From the NCBI RefSeq assembly GCF_042666505.1, contig NZ_JBHTDN010000006.1, positions 186,001-250,000 of the forward strand: DNA of 64,000 bases, read 5' to 3'. Of the stretch, positions 36,569 to 46,546 are shown piece after piece. How positions within the stretch are numbered: the stretch's first letter is position 1; each line of letters opens with the position of its first letter. Origin of the DNA: Parapedobacter sp042666505. GTDB taxonomy: Bacteria; Bacteroidota; Bacteroidia; Sphingobacteriales; Sphingobacteriaceae. A model generated the notes under the pieces. The model did no database searches. It saw only the letters and a list, made by a program, of their open reading frames with translations, and had not been told where the DNA came from. Made by a program: the position numbers and the translations under genes.

Positions 36569-37765
36569 TTATTCAGCCTCCAAAGGCCAAAAACCCCGGG
36601 GTTCAAATTTATACCGCCACAAATCACCGGATTCATCGATCGCCAATAGATCAGTTCCCGACGCCACCACAGACTCATACATATCCCACCCACTTCCCAA
36701 TTGAACGCGTTGCTGCGGCATATTTGTTTCAGACATAGGAATCTGCCATAGTGTACCATCCGCTTCAATTCCCAATAGCGAAGAACCGTAAGCGAAAAGT
36801 TGCATATATCGGTTCCAGTCCGAAGCGATATCGCGGATATTCGCTCCGTCAAGGTCGCCCTGCTCGTTATACGGATAGGCAGTTGTTAAACCATCGGGTC
36901 TGACACCGATCAAAAAATGTTTGTACGGAAAAATCTTTTCAAAGATGTTCCAGCCCCATCCAATAGTTCGGCTGTTTCCAAACGCCCCATTACCATCAAC
37001 TTGATATTGCACGACATCTGCAGCAATCCCCACCATCCGATTCGGCTCAAAATAAAAGATCTGGTTGAAAATCTGCCAACCTTCACCGATCTGTGTCGGA
37101 CTGCCAAATATCCCCGCGTCGTCAGCAGTATACAGCTGCAACCTACCGTCCGCATTCCGTACAACCAGTTTGTTATCGACAAACGGAATCAACAGGTCCG
37201 GTTGGCCCCCTCCCAACGATAACACATTTTCTCTGGGTACTTCCCCCGGTCCAAAGGAGGCAATGACCTCAAAATATACCGTTTGGAGCGCTTCGTTGAC
37301 CGGTGTGCCCTCCGCCTGTACCCGGATCGGCAACAAGTAGGGCTTAAAGGGTTCCAAATATCCTTTTGGCTTTATCACGACGTTGAAGAGCGGCGTTGAA
37401 TTCTGTCCGGATTCAATCGCACCTACCGATTGCGGCATCTCATAACTCGCTTCCGGCAACTTCGCATAATTTGTTCCGTATTTCTCGTTGTATTCGTCGA
37501 CCAAGTTCTCATTGGTGACGAATGACAGCGGAATTCGGTGCTCAGCTTTCTTCATCCCTCCGTAAAAAACATTGAATTTCAGCAGGAATTCATTTTCCGT
37601 CAAGGTCACCGCCGCCGAAAGCGGGCGATAATTTGCTTGAGGAATATACACCTTGCCAAACCCTTGCACGGTTGCCATATCTTCATCAATACGGACTTCT
37701 TCGCTACAGCCTGCCATGAACAGCAGCGACGCGATTATCATCCCAAAATTTGCATTTTTCTTCAT
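36569..37765 (-). CDS. Surface lipoprotein: DUF1735-like domain plus tachylectin-2-like beta-propeller
   Basis: From ATG 37765 the protein has 398 residues with lipobox LLFMAGCSEE. Residues about 25-165 resemble the DUF1735/BT_3987 N-terminal domain of surface glycan-binding proteins. The remainder contains repeats of about 45 residues, each with a G-W-x2-F/Y core: IGEGWQIFNQIF, IGWGWNIFEKIF, IASDWNRYMQLFAYGSSLLG and LGSGWDMYESVVASGTDLLA. This pattern matches tachylectin-2-type propellers, whose characterised member binds GlcNAc and GalNAc. It lies 33 bases after the first susD, in the position of a surface glycan-binding protein. A start at 37804 would overlap susD and is less likely. Confidence 0.8.
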   Translation of the reverse strand: MKKNANFGMIIASLLFMAGCSEEVRIDEDMATVQGFGKVYIPQANYRPLSAAVTLTENEFLLKFNVFYGGMKKAEHRIPLSFVTNENLVDEYNEKYGTNYAKLPEASYEMPQSVGAIESGQNSTPLFNVVIKPKGYLEPFKPYLLPIRVQAEGTPVNEALQTVYFEVIASFGPGEVPRENVLSLGGGQPDLLIPFVDNKLVVRNADGRLQLYTADDAGIFGSPTQIGEGWQIFNQIFYFEPNRMVGIAADVVQYQVDGNGAFGNSRTIGWGWNIFEKIFPYKHFLIGVRPDGLTTAYPYNEQGDLDGANIRDIASDWNRYMQLFAYGSSLLGIEADGTLWQIPMSETNMPQQRVQLGSGWDMYESVVASGTDLLAIDESGDLWRYKFEPRGFWPLEAE

Positions 37766-37797
37766 TTTCAATGACGTTAACTGGTTTCTACAGCAAA

Positions 37798-39597
37798 TTA
37801 CCACCCAGGGTTCTGTACAATGCTTGGGTTTTTATCGATTTCGGATTGGGGTATGGGAAACAAATAGTGTGTGGGCGCCTGAAAGACACGCGTTTCAAAA
37901 ACCGTCCGCTCGTAAAACGCATCGTCCTGCAGATGCGTACCTGCTGCGATATTCATTCCATGAAAGGCTCCACTTTCCGACTGTTGAGCAATTTTCCACC
38001 GATGGCAATCGAAGTATCTATGGGTCTCAAAGGCCAGTTCAATACGCCTTTCGTGTCTGATACGCTCGCGCATATGTGCTTGCGACAGTCCTGCAGGGAG
38101 CGGGGGCATGCCCGCCCGATCCCGGATGGCATTCACGTAACGATATACATCGGATACCGGGCCGTCCGCCTCATTCAGTGCCTCCGCATAGTTAAGGTAA
38201 AACTCACCCAACCGAAAGAAAATCCACGTCTTCAAGGAGTATTCGCCCCTCGATATGTTCACTGAAGGTTCCAAAAATTTCTTCAACAGGTAACCCGTTG
38301 TGTTGTAATCCCTGCCCGCGTTTCCCCTACCATCGGCACCGGTCTGCCAGAATTCGAGCCGTCTGCCACCAAAACTGGCTCCATTGAAATTGATCGTTGC
38401 ATAAAACCGCGGATCCCGACCAACATACATATTACGGACCCCGGCCAGCCACCTGCCTGACGGATCATCCGATGCCGCATAACCTGATTCTTGGTACCCG
38501 GAGGCCTCATTAATAATTGGCGTGCCGTTACCCGAATAACCCGTTATCGGAGCCAAGCCATTGGCCATCTCGTAGGCGTCGATAATTCGTTGGGTTGGGT
38601 TCCAGCCGTTCCATCCTCCCAAACTCCCCGGGAACGCGCATCGTTCCATCCAGCCGTCACGACCGCTATTCCGCGCAAAAAGTACTTCTGCGTTATTATT
38701 GGTGATAAACAATTGCTGGTAATTGGCTACCGGATCATTACCGGCCGTTCGGAATAACTGGTATCCGGCTTCTTCACAACGGTCGATGCATTGTTTGCTT
38801 GCTTCCGCAGCGATCCGCCAACGTTCAGGCGAATAGGCTGCTGAAAACAAGGCCGTACCCTCGTTGTCGACAAATCCCGTATAATCTGGATTCCCATTCC
38901 AAAGTGGACTTGCATGGTAAAGCAGTACCCTCGCCTTCAAAGCCAATGCGGCCGCCGCGGTGGGGCGACCCAAGTGGCGGCTGTCAACTACGCGCATCGG
39001 AAGGCGCCGGATGGCCTCGTCACATTGGCTGACAACGAAGGACACACATCCATCCAACGGGCGGCGCTTGATTTGCAGGAAATCGTCATCTAAATTGGCG
39101 GCATAGTCCATAACTGGCACCGGGCCATAGATACGCATAAGGATGAAATGATAAAAGGCCCGTAGAAACATCGCTTCCCCGATCCACCTATCCTTATCCA
39201 CTTGCGTGAATGAACCATCCAAGGGAGTCAATTCGATGTACTTAAGAAAGATATTTGCCTTGCGGATTCCTTCATACATGTTCTTCCAAATCTGTCCGGC
39301 TACGTTGAAGGCATTCCATGATCCGCGATTGATTAACTTGGCGAACTTTTCAGGCCAGGGCACATTCAATTCATCCGACGCGATAACAAACGGCTGTATC
39401 TCAGCCATATCAGTAAAGTAAATTTCATTCGGAATCCCTGCGTAGATATCGGTCAGGAACGCTTCGGCATAGCGCCGCTGTAAAAACGCTTCCTCAATGG
39501 TGATATCCTCTTCGGGCGCCTTATCCAAAAAGCCTTTTTGGCACGAGCTAATAAGCTGAGCAATTGTGATCAGCCCAAGCGCAATGAACTTCTTCAT
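37798..39597 (-). CDS. SusD/RagB-family lipoprotein (first pair)
   Basis: From ATG 39597 the protein has 599 residues, with a lipobox in IAQLISSCQKG. It contains IGEAMFLRAFYHFILMRIYGPVPVM near residue 145 (key RAFYHFILMRIYGP) and ends IDKNPSIVQNPGW, both typical. It follows the first susC directly; an alternative upstream start at 39621 would overlap susC by 4 bases and cannot be excluded. Confidence 0.94.
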   Translation of the reverse strand: MKKFIALGLITIAQLISSCQKGFLDKAPEEDITIEEAFLQRRYAEAFLTDIYAGIPNEIYFTDMAEIQPFVIASDELNVPWPEKFAKLINRGSWNAFNVAGQIWKNMYEGIRKANIFLKYIELTPLDGSFTQVDKDRWIGEAMFLRAFYHFILMRIYGPVPVMDYAANLDDDFLQIKRRPLDGCVSFVVSQCDEAIRRLPMRVVDSRHLGRPTAAAALALKARVLLYHASPLWNGNPDYTGFVDNEGTALFSAAYSPERWRIAAEASKQCIDRCEEAGYQLFRTAGNDPVANYQQLFITNNNAEVLFARNSGRDGWMERCAFPGSLGGWNGWNPTQRIIDAYEMANGLAPITGYSGNGTPIINEASGYQESGYAASDDPSGRWLAGVRNMYVGRDPRFYATINFNGASFGGRRLEFWQTGADGRGNAGRDYNTTGYLLKKFLEPSVNISRGEYSLKTWIFFRLGEFYLNYAEALNEADGPVSDVYRYVNAIRDRAGMPPLPAGLSQAHMRERIRHERRIELAFETHRYFDCHRWKIAQQSESGAFHGMNIAAGTHLQDDAFYERTVFETRVFQAPTHYLFPIPQSEIDKNPSIVQNPGW

Positions 39598-39617
39598 TTG
39601 TATAGTGGTTAGTGTGG

Positions 39618-42600
39618 TCAATTGAATTTGATTTGCAGTCCAAAATTGATTGATCGTTGCAGTGGATAACCGCCGGTACCGTCGTTTGATTCGGGATCGA
39701 TAATCTTCACATGATCCCAGGTGTATAAGTTCATGCCATTAACAAACAATCGGAGCTCATTCAGGTGTAATCGGCGGGTCATCTGCTCAGGCACATTGAA
39801 ACCGACTTCCGCGTTGCGAAGCCGTAAGTAATTGCCGTTGCGAAGCCAGATTGTCGAATTCAGGAAATTATTCGGGTTGTTGCCCCTGTCGATCGCTGGA
39901 TAATGCGCGGCCGGCCGGTCGGGCGTCCAACGATTGTCGTAATATTCGCGGAGTACGTTGTTGACGCCCTCTCCGTCATAAAACGGCCAAATTGAGTAAC
40001 CATTCAGAAAAATGCTTGATTGCGCCGCGCCGGTAAAGTACAGACTCACATCAAACCATTTGTACGCAACGGTGCCACCGAATCCGAAAGACATTTGCGG
40101 CAATCGGGGGTAACCAACCGGCACCTGATCGTACGAGTCTATTATTCCATCGCCATTTACATCACGATATTTGACATCACCGGGCCGGGTTACCGAAAAA
40201 ATCTGACGGGGCCATGCTTTAATCTCCTCCTCGCTGGCAAATAAGCCTTCCGCGATATACATGTGATGCGTCCCCAGGGCCAGTCCCCTCGACGAGAGGT
40301 AGGGATACCGACGTTCCGGTTCATCGTTTTCGACGATTTCGTTTTTGGCAAACGTGAAATTCCCACGAAAGGTATACATCCATCCCGATGCTGTGGAATT
40401 ACGAACTTCTAACAACGCGTCCATTCCCTTATTTTTCATCACGCCAATGTTGGCATAGGGAATGGACCACGGGAAAAAGCCCGCAACATCAGGAACCGTC
40501 GATCGGCGCATCAGTATCCCCGAACGATGCTCGTTGAAGGCATCCACCTGTAAGGTAACGCGATCATTCCACAGTCCCAGATCGATGCCCAAATTATTTT
40601 TCGTGGCCCGTTCCCAGGTTATCCGATCATTCCCGATCTGATTTTCCTCCATCCCGTAATACAACTGCTGATCCGGTCCGAACAAATAGGACTGCCCGGT
40701 GGTATTGATGGTATTCAGGAACAGAAAGCGCTGTCCAATCTGGTCGTTACCCACTTTTCCATGTGATCCCCTGATCTTCAAGTGATTGATTACCGATACA
40801 TTCCAGAAATCTTCGTTGGAAATCACCCAGCCGGCAGAAAAAGCCGGGAAAAAGCCAAACCGTTTACCTTTCGGAAAATTTTCAGATCCGTTGTATCCGA
40901 AATTCACCTCTGCGAGATATCGGTCATCGAATGCATAAGTAAGCCTACCGGAGACCCCCTGTTTTCGAAACGGAAGGTTCAATATCGAACTGCCAGCGGT
41001 AAGGTCCACATAGTCTCGTTGGTTGTAAAGCAGCATAGCTGTCAGGTAATGCGCATCAAACTGCCGCTCATAATTAACCTGACCTTCCATGTAAATCGCC
41101 CGATTACCCGCATTGCTAATTCCATAGCCCAACGGCTTTTCTTCCCGGTACGGTGCACTATAGAGATCTTCGCCGGTATCCGGATCTTTGCCTAAATAGC
41201 GCTTTACTTCAAACTCTTTCGCCCGCACATTGCTCGTGAGCGCATAACGGTCATAAGAAAAAAGGCCGCGCACCGACAATCCCTCGGTGATGAGCGAAGA
41301 GAGATCCCACCGCCCGCCGAATGTCGCCTGCAACGTGGTATGGTCTTGTGTAGAATACCCCGATTGAGTGGCCAGTCCCCATGGATTCCCCCCTACATAT
41401 GTAGAAGCGCCGCCCGGTGTACCATCCGGATTGAGCACGGGATAGGCAATTGGGGAGATAATACGCAACATGTCGAATATCTGGCCAGCAGATGCCCCGG
41501 GGTAATTTCCGTTCTGAATAATACCGCCTATCCCGAGCTGCATGGTTAGCGTTTTGGATAGGTTGACGTCGACATTGCTCCTGAAATTATATCGCTTGAT
41601 ATTGGCATTGGTGTTGTATTTATTCGCTGGGTCCTGTTTATAAATACCATTCTGCACCGTATATCCTACGTTTGTATAATACTTGATTATTTCGGATCCA
41701 CCCGTGACGCTTAGATTGCTGATTGTCTGCCAGGTCTCTTTATTCAACACGGTTGCGGCCCAATCCGAATTGGGATATAAATACGGGTCCGTCTGTTCAA
41801 AAAACTTATTGAGTTCTTCATCAGACCAACGAGGAGGCAAACCCTGATAATTCCTTGCTTCATTCATGAGCAGCGCATATTCACCTCCATTAATGTAATT
41901 GGGCAATCGCAATGCAGTCAACGACGCAGCCTCGCTTCTGAACATAATGGTCGGCTTCCCAACCGTTCCCCGTTTTGTGTTGATTAATATGACACCATTG
42001 GCGCCCCGGACGCCATAGACTGCGGTCGCAGATGCGTCTTTCAGAATCGTAAAGCTTTCGATTTCCTGCGCATTGATCTGATTCATGTTTCGTTCCACAC
42101 CATCAATTAATACCAACGGCGCGTTGTTTCCGAATGTAGACAACCCCCTGATAAAAACCTGTGCGGCATCTGCGCCCGGTTCACCACTGGATTGGCGGGT
42201 AATGATACCCGGCATCTTACCCGCAATCGCGTTCGAAAGCGAGGGCGTGGACGTCTTTTCCATCTCGCGAATGGAAAGAGTGGATTGCGCGCCTGTGAAT
42301 GTTATTTTCCGCTGAGTGCCATAACCGACTACGGCAATTTCGTCCATCATACTCTCGGAAGCCACCATAATCACGTTAAACACAATACGATTGTCTACAG
42401 GAATTTCCTGCGATGCGTAACCAATATGAGTAAAATGCAACGTGTCATTCGACGAAACAACGATTGAAAACTGTCCTTCATCGTCGGTTGCGACCTCAAC
42501 CTGTGAACGATGCTTAACCGCCACAGATACACCCGAAATAGCCTGGCCACTGTCGTCGGTTACCCGACCCGAGACTTGCTTTCCCTCTTGGGCTGACGAC

Positions 42601-42701
42601 AGCATAGCAATCATCAGGAACATAGTTACTCCCGCGAGGTGTAAAAGGGTCGGCCGTATCATGCGAGACCAAATACAAACTGCCGCGTATACTCTCTTCA
42701 T
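39618..42701 (-). CDS. SusC/RagA-type TonB-dependent receptor (first pair)
   Basis: The 1027-residue protein has a signal peptide ending near MLSSAQEGKQ, a carboxypeptidase-regulatory-like domain (VSGRVTDDSGQAISGV), a plug starting EIAVVGYGTQRKITF near residue 120 and a barrel ending SINFGLQIKFN. No STN domain is present. It is first in the long leftward amino-sugar locus and is followed by susD and the tachylectin-like gene. It differs clearly in sequence from the second SusC, so the two pairs probably take different ligands. Confidence 0.95.
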   Translation of the reverse strand: MKRVYAAVCIWSRMIRPTLLHLAGVTMFLMIAMLSSAQEGKQVSGRVTDDSGQAISGVSVAVKHRSQVEVATDDEGQFSIVVSSNDTLHFTHIGYASQEIPVDNRIVFNVIMVASESMMDEIAVVGYGTQRKITFTGAQSTLSIREMEKTSTPSLSNAIAGKMPGIITRQSSGEPGADAAQVFIRGLSTFGNNAPLVLIDGVERNMNQINAQEIESFTILKDASATAVYGVRGANGVILINTKRGTVGKPTIMFRSEAASLTALRLPNYINGGEYALLMNEARNYQGLPPRWSDEELNKFFEQTDPYLYPNSDWAATVLNKETWQTISNLSVTGGSEIIKYYTNVGYTVQNGIYKQDPANKYNTNANIKRYNFRSNVDVNLSKTLTMQLGIGGIIQNGNYPGASAGQIFDMLRIISPIAYPVLNPDGTPGGASTYVGGNPWGLATQSGYSTQDHTTLQATFGGRWDLSSLITEGLSVRGLFSYDRYALTSNVRAKEFEVKRYLGKDPDTGEDLYSAPYREEKPLGYGISNAGNRAIYMEGQVNYERQFDAHYLTAMLLYNQRDYVDLTAGSSILNLPFRKQGVSGRLTYAFDDRYLAEVNFGYNGSENFPKGKRFGFFPAFSAGWVISNEDFWNVSVINHLKIRGSHGKVGNDQIGQRFLFLNTINTTGQSYLFGPDQQLYYGMEENQIGNDRITWERATKNNLGIDLGLWNDRVTLQVDAFNEHRSGILMRRSTVPDVAGFFPWSIPYANIGVMKNKGMDALLEVRNSTASGWMYTFRGNFTFAKNEIVENDEPERRYPYLSSRGLALGTHHMYIAEGLFASEEEIKAWPRQIFSVTRPGDVKYRDVNGDGIIDSYDQVPVGYPRLPQMSFGFGGTVAYKWFDVSLYFTGAAQSSIFLNGYSIWPFYDGEGVNNVLREYYDNRWTPDRPAAHYPAIDRGNNPNNFLNSTIWLRNGNYLRLRNAEVGFNVPEQMTRRLHLNELRLFVNGMNLYTWDHVKIIDPESNDGTGGYPLQRSINFGLQIKFN

Positions 42702-42761
42702 AAAATGATAATTTGGTTAATGCTTACTTTTGCCGTATCATACAAACCGGCATTATTCCGA

Positions 42762-42792
42762 CAAACATAACCGATATATAAGATATTTGCAA
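42762..42792 (-). promoter_or_regulatory. Promoter of the first susC operon
   Basis: On the minus strand TTG at 42792-42790, a 20-base spacer and TATGTTTG at 42769-42762 fit the Bacteroidota consensus exactly. Transcription would start near 42755, about 54 bases before the ATG at 42701. Confidence 0.7.
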
Positions 42793-42893
42793 TATTTATT
42801 CCGATTTTTTAGACATAAAACCGCAAAAAATCAAAAATGTATAAAATAAGCATACATTTACTCACTATCTCATTTCACACACAAAAATTACCC

Positions 42894-42901
42894 TATATTT
42901 G
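42894..42901 (+). promoter_or_regulatory. -7 element of the sialate O-acetylesterase gene
   Basis: TATATTTG is a perfect TAnnTTTG match. It lies between two possible start codons (42837 and 42963) and so favours the later one. The -33 position carries only TTTC at 42872-42875. Confidence 0.55.
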
Positions 42902-42962
42902 CAGTATCCAACACGGATATATGTGCGATAAAACCGCAAACTATACCATCAATAAACGAGCA

Positions 42963-44387
42963 ATGAACAGCCATATCCCCAACATTAAGCTTTTTTTTGC
43001 GGCCACATGGACATGTTTAAGCAGCATTTCCCTGTCATTTGCCGATATTCGCCTACCACATCTTTTGGGAAACAACATGGTTCTCCAGCGAGATACTCAG
43101 GTAAAATTTTGGGGCTGGGCTGATCCCGGCGAACGGGTTCGTGTAACTACCTCATGGAACGGAAAAACCGATAGCATAATCGCTTCGGATGATGGCCGCT
43201 GGGAACTTCGGATGGCCACACCCCGTGCTGGTGGCCCTTACGCGATCTTATTCCGCGGCAAAAACACCATTGAATTGACGAATGTCTTAATTGGGGAAGT
43301 ATGGATTTGTTCTGGACAATCCAATATGGCCATGAATGGCACATCGGGTCTGACAGACATCCAACAGGAACTGCCTCGCGCTGATCGCAACGACATTCGC
43401 TTTTTCAAAATACCCCGGACAAGTACCTCCGATCGTCAGGATGATTGCCAAGCAAACTGGACTGTCTGCGACAGCGTCACCCTGAACACCTTCAGTGCCG
43501 TTGGCTATTTTTTTGGCAAACGTCTCGCCGACACATTGGGAGTTCCGATTGGCCTGATTGAAGCGGCTTGGGGAGGAACATCAGCAGAAGTGTGGACACC
43601 TGCCCATGCAATTTCCAAGAGTCCCCTGCTTAAGAACAACGCGGAAAAAATAACACCAAGCGACCACTGGCCAACCAAACCAGGGTTGGCCTTTAATGGC
43701 ATGATCGCTCCCTTAACGCCGTTCAAAATTGCGGGAACAATCTGGTATCAAGGGGAAAACAACGTTGGTCCATATTCGTCTGACTATGACAGTCTATTGA
43801 CCACATTAATCCATACTTGGCGAAGTGAGTGGCAGCACGACTTTCCGTTTTACTTGGTACAAATTGCTCCTTACCGCTATCCCGTGCCCCTTTCGGCAGC
43901 GTTACTACGCGAAGCGCAAACCAACGTACTTTCGTTGCCGAATACCGCGATGGTACTGACAACTGACCTAGTTGCCGACACCACCGACGTACACCCTACC
44001 AACAAAAAAGATGTCGGTATGCGTTTGGCGAACGTCGCCCTCGCGCAACACTACGGTCTTCGGCAAATCACACACCAACATCCGATATATAAGCACGTGT
44101 CCATTGATCAGGATAGCATTTTTGTGGCCTTTGACCACGCGGAAAACGGACTCGACATCGTCAACCCAAGCGAGCATCATTTCCTTATTGCGGGAAAAGA
44201 TCGCGTATTCCACAAAGCCCAGGTAAAGGTTCGGGGTAACGTGTTGGTTTTCTGGAATGCCGGAATCAAAAACCCGGTAGCCGTCCGCTATGGTTTCGAT
44301 AACACCGCTACTGCATCCCTTTTCAACAAGGCGGGTATGCCGGCAATTCCGTTCCGAACGGACCGTTGGCCCGTGGATCGTCAATGA
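42963..44387 (+). CDS. Sialate O-acetylesterase family protein
   Basis: The 474-residue protein from ATG 42963 has a signal peptide (LFFAATWTCLSSISLSFA). The SASA-family nucleophile motif WICSGQSNM is near residue 110, AAWGGTSAEVWTP near residue 200 and the catalytic DVHPTNK near residue 343. The family removes O-acetyl groups from sialic acids or other acetylated glycans in the periplasm. The start is chosen because a perfect -7 box lies at 42894-42901 and because it puts the signal peptide at the N-terminus. It converges with the GH43 gene, overlapping by 7 bases. Confidence 0.88.
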   Translation: MNSHIPNIKLFFAATWTCLSSISLSFADIRLPHLLGNNMVLQRDTQVKFWGWADPGERVRVTTSWNGKTDSIIASDDGRWELRMATPRAGGPYAILFRGKNTIELTNVLIGEVWICSGQSNMAMNGTSGLTDIQQELPRADRNDIRFFKIPRTSTSDRQDDCQANWTVCDSVTLNTFSAVGYFFGKRLADTLGVPIGLIEAAWGGTSAEVWTPAHAISKSPLLKNNAEKITPSDHWPTKPGLAFNGMIAPLTPFKIAGTIWYQGENNVGPYSSDYDSLLTTLIHTWRSEWQHDFPFYLVQIAPYRYPVPLSAALLREAQTNVLSLPNTAMVLTTDLVADTTDVHPTNKKDVGMRLANVALAQHYGLRQITHQHPIYKHVSIDQDSIFVAFDHAENGLDIVNPSEHHFLIAGKDRVFHKAQVKVRGNVLVFWNAGIKNPVAVRYGFDNTATASLFNKAGMPAIPFRTDRWPVDRQ

Positions 44388-45496
44388 TCGGCGGTAGTTG
44401 GCCCCAATACGGTCAATAGTCCCTGCTTATCGATTTTCATCTCGTCAATAAACACCACCCGTTCATCGCCCGTCTTCTCGGTACGGCCGTGATACACACA
44501 AAGCATCCGGCCATCCGGCAAGAACACGACACTGTTGTGCCCCGTGCCGGACACGTGCCCGCCTGTTGCGGTGTTCTTTTCCAGAACGGGGTTATTGGCA
44601 GCCTTGGTATACGGACCCAACGGATGTTTTGCCGTCGCATAGCCCACGGCGTAATTCTCGCCGGCAAAGTGATTGGCGGAATACATCATGTAGTAGGTAT
44701 CACCCCGTTTGAACGTAAAAGAACCCTCGGTCCAACGGCGGTTCACCTCGCGACTGGTTACCGAGCGGCTTTCCCACTCTGCTTGGACATCATCCAGCTT
44801 AACCGGCGGCCGCAGCAACAGCCGTGGCTCACCGATTGTACCCGAAAAATCCGGTTTCAACTCGACGCCGTACACCCAACTTTCCTCGATTTCGTCAAAC
44901 CAGCCCTGCTGCTTCGCCCAGTCGGCCACCTCGCTTTTCACGGCGTGCTTATAACAACAGCGGGAATAGTAAAGGTATACCCGGCCATCGTCGGCAAAAT
45001 ACACATTGGCATCGATGATCGGGTATCCAGGATCGAAGATGGGCCGGTTTTGCAGGTCGATAAAAGGTCCAGTGGGTTTATCCGCCACGGCCACACCAAT
45101 ACGGAAGTTCTCCAATTCCTTACCCGGATTATCTTTCCATTGTGCACTATAGAATAGATAAAACTTACCGTTCCGTGCATACACTTCAGGCGCCCAATAC
45201 GCTCCACCCCATGCCGCGGTGGAATCGCTCCAGCCATTTTCGTTATCGGCATAATACACCTGGCCTTCGCTCCTCCAGTCCACTAAATCACTGGAAGAGT
45301 AGACTGCAAAACCGTTCTTGGCACCTCCCCCGGTACCATACATATAATAGCGCTCCGTCGCATCGTCATAGATAACGTACGGATCGCCAAAGGCGACGTC
45401 CAGCGGGTTGTTAAAAGACTTGCCTATTTCCTGCGCATAGATTAAAAGCGGCAAGGCAAATGTTAAAAGGACAGCAATTGCAGTTGGCTTATTCAT
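44381..45496 (-). CDS. Glycoside hydrolase family 43 protein
   Basis: The 371-residue secreted protein (signal LLTFALPLLIYAQ) has the five-bladed propeller features of GH43. FGDPYVIYDDATERYYMYGT near residue 36 holds the catalytic-base aspartate, IIDANVYFADDG near residue 150 the pKa-tuning aspartate, and RWTEGSFTFKRG near residue 248 the acid glutamate. Family members cleave arabinose, xylose or galactose linkages. It is last in the sulfatase operon, 4 bases after the esterase gene stops. Confidence 0.88.
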   Translation of the reverse strand: MNKPTAIAVLLTFALPLLIYAQEIGKSFNNPLDVAFGDPYVIYDDATERYYMYGTGGGAKNGFAVYSSSDLVDWRSEGQVYYADNENGWSDSTAAWGGAYWAPEVYARNGKFYLFYSAQWKDNPGKELENFRIGVAVADKPTGPFIDLQNRPIFDPGYPIIDANVYFADDGRVYLYYSRCCYKHAVKSEVADWAKQQGWFDEIEESWVYGVELKPDFSGTIGEPRLLLRPPVKLDDVQAEWESRSVTSREVNRRWTEGSFTFKRGDTYYMMYSANHFAGENYAVGYATAKHPLGPYTKAANNPVLEKNTATGGHVSGTGHNSVVFLPDGRMLCVYHGRTEKTGDERVVFIDEMKIDKQGLLTVLGPTTADH

Positions 45497-45500
45497 CAGT

Positions 45501-46361
45501 TTATTTTGTCGTTTTTGTCAATTCTTTAACGTAATGGAGTAAGATATGGAAAGCCGGCGCAGCCATGGCGCCATGGTCAAAACCGTCCAACTCATAGAGG
45601 TGTACATCGGGATGTCCGGCAACCTTCATCATGCGGTAAAAGTATGCGTTTTCCTCGTATCTGCCGAGCATCTCCAATTCACGATCGCCCGTAATCAGTA
45701 CCAGAGGAGGCGCGTCCTTCCGCACATGATATAACGGCGCCAATTCATCTACAATGGGTTGCGTATCTTTTATTCCACGCTCTGCTCGAACCGTCATGTG
45801 CGTGATCGCATGGCCACTGAAGTCGATAATCCCAGCCAGTCGGTCGGCATCCTCGCCATACGTATGCAGCCAGGATTTATCGAGCCCCACCATGGCAACC
45901 AAATAGCCTCCAGCCGAATGACCGGAGATCAAGATCTTATTGGGATCCCCACCATACTCCTCAATGTGCTTAAACGTCCAAGCTATGGCCGCCGCTGCAT
46001 CATCGATATATACCGGCGACTTCACTTTCGGGCTTAGCCGGTAATTAACCGCGACGACCGCAATGCCCTTGTCCTTCAACTCCTCGGGAATAAACTTCTC
46101 GCCACCGGTGATTCCGCCGCCATGGAACCAGACCACCGTTGGGAAGTCTTCCCTATTTTCGGGATAATAAATATCCAAAACACACCGTTCTTTGGCATAG
46201 ACATCGCTATTATTTCCCGATCTATACCCTATGTTTTCGATGAGCCGATAGGTTACGGGATTAGCGGCTTGCTGCGCATATGCGGTAGACAAAAATGCGA
46301 TTACGCCGATTACGCACAAGCCCACCATCAACTGGTAACGTCTTTTTCCTATTGAAACCAT
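45501..46361 (-). CDS. Secreted alpha/beta hydrolase (esterase/BD-FAE type)
   Basis: The 286-residue protein has a signal peptide (VIGVIAFLSTAYAQQ), the oxyanion motif VVWFHGGGITGG near residue 78 and the nucleophile elbow ISGHSAGGYLVAM near residue 146. These mark a carboxylesterase/lipase of the hormone-sensitive or feruloyl-esterase-like type. In this operon it may remove acyl groups from the glycan attacked by the sulfatases. It is separated from the upstream sulfatase by 192 bases holding the second REP-like repeat. Confidence 0.85.
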   Translation of the reverse strand: MVSIGKRRYQLMVGLCVIGVIAFLSTAYAQQAANPVTYRLIENIGYRSGNNSDVYAKERCVLDIYYPENREDFPTVVWFHGGGITGGEKFIPEELKDKGIAVVAVNYRLSPKVKSPVYIDDAAAAIAWTFKHIEEYGGDPNKILISGHSAGGYLVAMVGLDKSWLHTYGEDADRLAGIIDFSGHAITHMTVRAERGIKDTQPIVDELAPLYHVRKDAPPLVLITGDRELEMLGRYEENAYFYRMMKVAGHPDVHLYELDGFDHGAMAAPAFHILLHYVKELTKTTK

Positions 46362-46469
46362 TTAGAATTTTTTTACCGGCAACTTTTTGATGCCCGAGTC
46401 GCTAAAGTACGTAATACCGGTGAAAACCGGAAACGATCCCGGCACATACAGTTGCCACACCCCCCACCA

Positions 46470-46546
46470 GCGCTTTGGATTCGCAAAAGCAACCTAGTGA
46501 CGCGGACCGCAGGGAGCGTTACAGTTGCGTTGCGAATCCAAAGCGC
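46470..46546 (+). repeat. REP-like hairpin repeat, copy 2
   Basis: A perfect 17-bp inverted repeat pairs 46470-46486 with 46530-46546 around a 43-base centre. The centre is nearly identical to that of copy 1 at 7489-7533 and in the same orientation. GCAAC and GTTGC pair inside it where copy 1 has GCAGC and GCTGC. It sits between two genes of one operon. Confidence 0.85.

Noticed and set aside
44489..45157. 222-codon plus-strand frame opposite the GH43 gene
   Set aside because: Shadow frame; the GH43 frame carries all catalytic motifs.
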